DNA of 64,000 nt, taken from NCBI GenBank assembly GCA_964019055.1, contig OZ025222.1, positions 8,898,029-8,962,028 on the forward strand, read 5' to 3'. How positions within the stretch are numbered: the stretch's first letter is position 1; every line of letters starts with the position of its first letter. The notes under the pieces were generated by a model. That model was not told the origin of the DNA. It searched no databases and was given only the letters and a program-made list of their open reading frames with translations. Positions 59,104 through 64,000 of the stretch are shown one piece after another. The position numbers and the translations under genes are program-made. The DNA is from Anthopleura xanthogrammica. Taxonomy: Eukaryota; Cnidaria; Anthozoa; Actiniaria; Actiniidae.

Positions 59104-62100
59104 ATGGCGGCCAGTACGTTTAACAATTATAGATCAGGAAGTTCGATATATTTTTCTGTTTCACAATCAAAATTGCCCTATAACTTGTAAAGGAGGACGA
59201 AGAAATCGCGAAATATCTGATTGACGAGTGTATACCAGAAGAAAAGTTATACAGGAGTACATCTGGTGTCTTGTTTGAAGCAGTATCGTCTGTTGTCTGA
59301 GAACATTGGACTTCGGATTCTTTATTGAGTTACTGGGAGAGTGTCGCAGACTTTATTAGCGGACAGGGTGAAGAAATATCGGGACACTTCAGTCAAGACG
59401 GTGAGGAAAGCGACACTAGCTCAAATAAACAAAAGTATACTGGTAAAGTTTAATAATTGTTAAAATATCCATACCAACCCCTGGATGAGCAGAGGGGTAT
59501 TGGAATTTCCAAGGGGTGGGGAGGGTCTAAGGAGGGTATTTTGCGTACAACAGTACTAGAAAATGTCCCTACCTCCCCCATGCATATCATGGAGATGGAT
59601 TGGGATTTCCAATGACATTATATACAATTAAACTCGATCATTGAGCCACTTTTTAATCCAATGTATTTTATTCAATCAAAATTATTTTTAAAATTATTTA
59701 TTTCATTTCATTTTTTTCCAGCCCACAATATGGAGTTCGTAATTTTGGTTATAGCTGACCAGCTAAGCAGTATAACTGTTGATAGAGTAGAGGACATCAA
59801 AGCGTCAATATGCAGAGCTCTTGGTTTTAAAAAATCTGAGGTTTTGCATGCTCCAACTGTTAAAGATAATGAGAATGAACTTTATTCCCAACTAAGACTT
59901 AAATTGCCTAAAATAGAGAAGAAAATTAACCAATTGCAGATGGATGCTTTGAATAAAAAGTCATGGTTAACTGACTTGGGAATTGTTGAGCTCACAGTGA
60001 AGAATAAGTCTTTAATAAAATTAGCAGAGAAGAATAAAGGAGATGTAACGAAGCAGTCTGAAAATGCAGAGAATTCGAAGCAACCAAGATCACTTTTGAG
60101 AGTCCACAGTGTTTTAGGTTTGTAGATAATGGAATTTAAAACAGAATGTTGTTGCGAAAGGTGTGCTAAAACCTGGAGAAAGCCTCCTGATTGGTTCCTG
60201 ACCATGGTGTATCAGAGTTTTGACCACAGCTGTTACTAACCTTGCTTTCTGATTGGTTCCTGATCATGGTATATAGGAGGTTTGACCACATCACAGCTGT
60301 TACTAACTTTGCTTTCTGATTGGTTCCTGATCATGGTATATAAGACATTTGACCACATCACAGCTGTTACGTATACTAACTTTGCTTTCTGATTGGTTCC
60401 TGACCATGGTCTATAAGAGCGTTGACTACAGAATTTAGAGTTGTTAGTAAATTAAGTTAATATGTTACTCTTTCTTTGCAGCACTAAATCCACGTCTAAA
60501 GGTTCACTGTGATCTAACATTTGACACTATATTGGCAATAGAACTGCCTCCGACAGTTGATATAAGGAAGCGCAAAGCAGTACTGGAACAATGTGAGTCT
60601 GCCATGGAGATCTACCGTTCGCACCACAAGGAATGTTTTGATGTCAGGCTTGCAGCCATCAGGTTTGGTAACCATAATGTTGTTCCAGTACGCCTTCCTC
60701 ATCAACAACAAATTGCATTTGTTGAGAAAGAATTATCTAGTGATTTGAATATCACATCCAAGATGAAGCCTGATGCACATTGTGGGGGCAAGGAAAACTC
60801 TGGGCTAGCAGATGCTTTGAAAAACGTGCACAGTCTTAGAGATAAGATGAGTAGAGAAGCCACTAAGCTATCTATCGTGATCTGTAAGTATATATATAAT
60901 TATAGGTTATTTTTAATGATATTTTGCATGATAATAATCTTTTTGTTTGTACATGGTAGGCTTTAAAGCAAGATGTTTTAATTGGGCATGTATCATCAAC
61001 TCCCTACGACATTAGAATATTCTCTACACATGACTCTCAACTCACATGTGTATTGATTTTAAAAACCTAGTGATGCAGTGCAGTGTGCCAGTGATGCAGA
61101 ACCTACCCTGCTTTTTCCAGGCTCTGTTCAGTAATAAATGACACAAGAAGAGATGAAAACATGAAAGAAATGTGAAAAGAAGCACAAGCCTTTTTACACC
61201 CTTTTTGTGATCAGACTGCAGATGCGCATGGTTGGGAGAACAGTTAAATTAGACCAATAACCGCAGGGGTGTAGTGAAGGTGAAGACCTATGTTCTGGGG
61301 GGCATCTCCGCCAAAAATCGCTGGGGAGGGGGGTACCCAGTACGTAAAAAGGCAAAAAAGGCCAAAAAAACAGGTACACAAACAGACAATTACCAAAACA
61401 TTTGGGGGGGGGGGGGCACATGCCCCCCTGTGCCCCCTCCCTACGCTACTGAATAACAGTATGTGTAGCAGGTTGACTACATGCTAGACAGGTGCACTCA
61501 TATCGATCTAAAATATATTTCCAGGTTTTATTACCAGCAATTCTGCCAACCTTGAGCACTACAGATGTTGTTTTGATTATGATGTAATTGACCTGGGCCA
61601 TGCCCTCGCAGCAGATGCCATACCATTATATATCATTGGTATTGACTTGGAAAGAAGGCAGACCAGCTCTACTGAAGGACAGGAGAACCATCTACTGTCA
61701 GGACTCACTGCCATCACTGGTGGACGATATTTTCAAATTCAAGACATAAGCTTGTTGAAAGAGGTTAGGGAGCATTCGTAATTTATAGGCAGGAGTGGGG
61801 GGGGGGGGGGGGGGGGGCTATGAGGATTTGGGGAGGGCAATCATTTTCTCCAGTAAAAATCAGGGGGTCTATCTTCTCTATCAGGGAGAATCACTGAAAA
61901 ATATGTTATGTTATATGTTATCCCACAGACATTTAATGGTGTCATTGAATAGCTGACTTATAAACGAGGCTAAGCCTGTGCAAATGAGTCTGTGGTCTTC
62001 AAAGACAGCAGTTTGCATTGAATACAAAACTGGTGTATTCAGTTTTTAGAGGTTGTAATGTTTTCATATATGCTTCAAATAGTTCTTCCAGTGACCCTAG

Positions 62101-62599
62101 TGTTTGTAACTTTACAGTTGATACATTGTATCATCAAGGAAAACAATTCCATCGAGAAGAACATGGGTGCAGTCAATGATGTCGTCATTACAGAAATCCA
62201 CAAACAGTATGGTGATGCAATGATGTCCATCTCACAGAATGCGTCCATAACAGGTTGCGCTTGTGGTCTTGTAAGATTGAAAGCATTACACATACAGGGT
62301 CCTTTCTAACACCTATTTCACAGATATCAGAGCGAGTGTCTTGGGCTGACAATCTTGACGATGCTATTGCTGGTGTTAAGAGCTTGGAAGAGCACATGAA
62401 GGCAGCCGACAAAAAGCCAACTCCTTCCAGGCAAGCACCAATGATGAAAGGAAGATTTATGAAAGCGGTGCCAAAAGAGTTTGTGAGTGTGAGGCTAAAT
62501 CCAGATATGGAGGTGTCAGCTCGTATGGTGAGGAGGCAGATTGAGAGAAGCGCTTACTGCAGACCAACCACAGAGATGAAACGTTCTTTGACAATGTGA
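59104..62599 (+). pseudogene. Inverted, decayed copy of the DED/vWA-like gene
   Basis: Equivalent exons are at 59104-59442, 59722-60117, 60482-60883, 61525-61763 and 62118-62599, with splice sites still in place. Exon 1 (DED) is broken by several stops and indels, though EEIAKYLIDECIPEEK is still readable. Exons 2-4 are open and have the same phases and nearly the same lengths (396, 402 and 239 nt) as the intact gene. Exon 5 has lost one base near 62219 (GGTGATGCAATGATG against GGTGACGTCAATGATG), which shifts the frame; beyond it the second frame continues to match up to about 62570. A transcript could still give a protein lacking the DED and the normal C-terminus, but the copy is best called a pseudogene. 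Confidence 0.8.
60180..60425. repeat. Short version of the intronic minisatellite
   Basis: About four units containing CTGATTGGTTCCTGA and CACAGCTGTTAC, in the same intron as the 13-copy array of the intact gene. Confidence 0.9.
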
Positions 62600-63060
62600 T
62601 TGTCATGTAACAGTAAGACAGGGAGGCGGTTGGGCTTAACCTTACAAGCTTTGCACCAGTCCACCATGCAAGCTGAACATCTTATTAATAAGGGATAACA
62701 TAATTGGGGAAACAGTTTTATGGACAGCCAAAAATAAATTTTAAGGGATAACTGCACTCGCAACTACAGTATAGTAGAGTTCCCTATAATTTGGAAAGAC
62801 AAAATTCCCTGATTTTTCCCTGATTTTTCCCTGACCAAACAAACTTTTCACTGACCACACTGCATGTATGTATGTGTTCTGATATCAAGGGTGGATCCAG
62901 GAATTTTTGAGAGCTCATGGAGGGTCCAAACTCACATATGAAGAGAAAAAAAAATCAAAGCTATTTGAATGAAATAATGATTGACTTTTTGATTTCTTTT
63001 AATTATGACATCATATAATGAAATAGGGCAATAATTTATTATAACCATTATTGTAGAAAT
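62600..63060. other. Gene-free stretch
   Basis: Nothing recognised beyond short poly-A runs. Confidence 0.5.
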
Positions 63061-63069
63061 CAGACCCCT

Positions 63070-63262
63070 GAAGTTTGATGTCTTGTTTGCAAATTAATCT
63101 AGCATTTCAACGGCCATCAATCATGAGCTAAACTAGAAAAAATACATTTTTGAGAGAAATTTTAGAATGTCTTAATTGGTCCAGTCCAAGATCTCTAAGT
63201 TCTTGATTGATGGCCATCAAAAATTATGCTAATTGGCAAACAAGACTTCAAACTTTGCAGTC
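63070..63262. repeat. Imperfect inverted repeat, MITE-like
   Basis: GAAGTTTGATGTCTTGTTTG pairs with CAAACAAGACTTCAAACTT-like sequence at the right, and ACGGCCATCAATCA with TGATTGATGGCCAT. Confidence 0.65.
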
Positions 63263-63465
63263 TACAGTTATTCTGGTATGTAAATGAAATTTACATGGAA
63301 TGAAATTTTTAACTTTCAGAATTATATTTAGCTGTAAAACATTAAGGTCTATTTTGGAAGATATATAATATAAATATATATATGTATATGAATATACATA
63401 TAAATATAGGTGTATGTCTATACTGTCGGCAGAGTGCTCAATACATTAAAATGTAGAGCGTAACA

Positions 63466-63981
63466 AATTGTGAATTGAAGATAAATTATAGACAAGACAT
63501 CACTTAAGCTGTTACTCTGAGTTTCATTCTTAATCGATCATCAGACAGGCTTTAATGAAGAATAAACCCTACTGAAATCTATATAATATATACACCTACT
63601 TGCAAGAACGTTGTCATACAACATTTGAGCATTTGTAGTTTAGTGGATTAGGAATAAATTAAAAGTACAAAAGAAGATCATTGAAGCAGAACTCTTTCTT
63701 TTGTACTTTTAATTAATTCCTAATCTTGAAACTACAAATGTTCAAATGTTGTATGACAACGTTTTTGCAAGTAGGTGTATATATAATAATGTATATATTA
63801 TATGCAAGTTGCGCTATATTGTTCTATTTATCTATATTTATTTATTTATTTATCTAACTTATATGTAGATTTCAGTAGGGTTTATTCTTCATTAAAGCCT
63901 GTCTGATAATCATGTAAGCGTGAAACTCGGAGTAACAGCTAAAGTTATGTCTTGTCTCTAATTTATCTTCTATTCACAATG
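63466..63981. mobile_element. Foldback element, ~515 bp
   Basis: Long arms with loops: GAAGATAAATTATAGACAAG, GTTACTCTGAGTTTCA and GGGTTTATTCTTCATTAAAG-type segments recur inverted, around a centre where ATTAAAAGTACAAAAGA pairs with TCTTTTGTACTTTTAAT. No gene. Confidence 0.8.
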
Positions 63982-64000
63982 TACATTATGGCCCTTTTAA

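Overview
The window looks like nuclear DNA of an anthozoan cnidarian, probably a stony coral. It is AT-rich, its genes are split by many GT-AG introns, and it is full of foldback elements, LINE, DIRS-like and Harbinger remnants. Its recognisable host genes are NACHT-LRR and death-effector-domain (DED) proteins of the kind that are expanded in corals. This assignment is inference; no marker gene fixes the species.

Layout. (1) 1-2058, minus: part of a DED plus von Willebrand A-like (vWA) gene that runs off the left edge. (2) 4243-11929: a 7.7 kb DNA transposon with ~1.03 kb inverted terminal repeats, flanked by TTAA, carrying one six-exon transposase-like gene. (3) 11934-17182: no gene, many palindromes and tandem repeats. 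(4) 17947-22823, minus: a three-exon NLR gene encoding an unrecognised N-terminal domain, a proline-rich linker, NACHT and LRRs. (5) 23480-33055: no host gene; LINE remnant, MITEs and two elements with shared termini, one holding a Harbinger-type transposase. (6) 33563-45096, minus: a five-exon gene that starts with a paralogue of the same N-terminal domain, followed by a DED, hydrophobic segments and a coiled coil. Its introns hold a DIRS-like fragment, a tRNA-like gene and a foldback element. (7) 45418-49097: an insertion inside the duplicated upstream region, with a LINE nested in a DNA transposon. (8) 51184-56170, minus: a complete five-exon DED/vWA-like gene. (9) 59104-62599, plus: a decayed inverted copy of that gene. 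(10) 62600-64000: foldback repeats only.

How the genes relate. The NLR and the DED/membrane gene share a near-identical first coding exon and upstream region, so they arose by segmental duplication but now carry different downstream modules. A decayed copy of the DED/membrane exon still lies inside the NLR gene's second intron. Nearly all internal introns of these genes are phase 1, which allows modules to be swapped without breaking the frame. The best candidate for an undescribed system is this shared ~225-residue N-terminal domain, used both on an NLR and on a DED/membrane protein, next to a family of DED/vWA-like proteins. A role in innate immunity or cell death is inferred from DED and NACHT only.

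Exon joins were worked out by hand from splice consensus, reading frame and comparison of paralogues. No search, RNA evidence or structure prediction was available.
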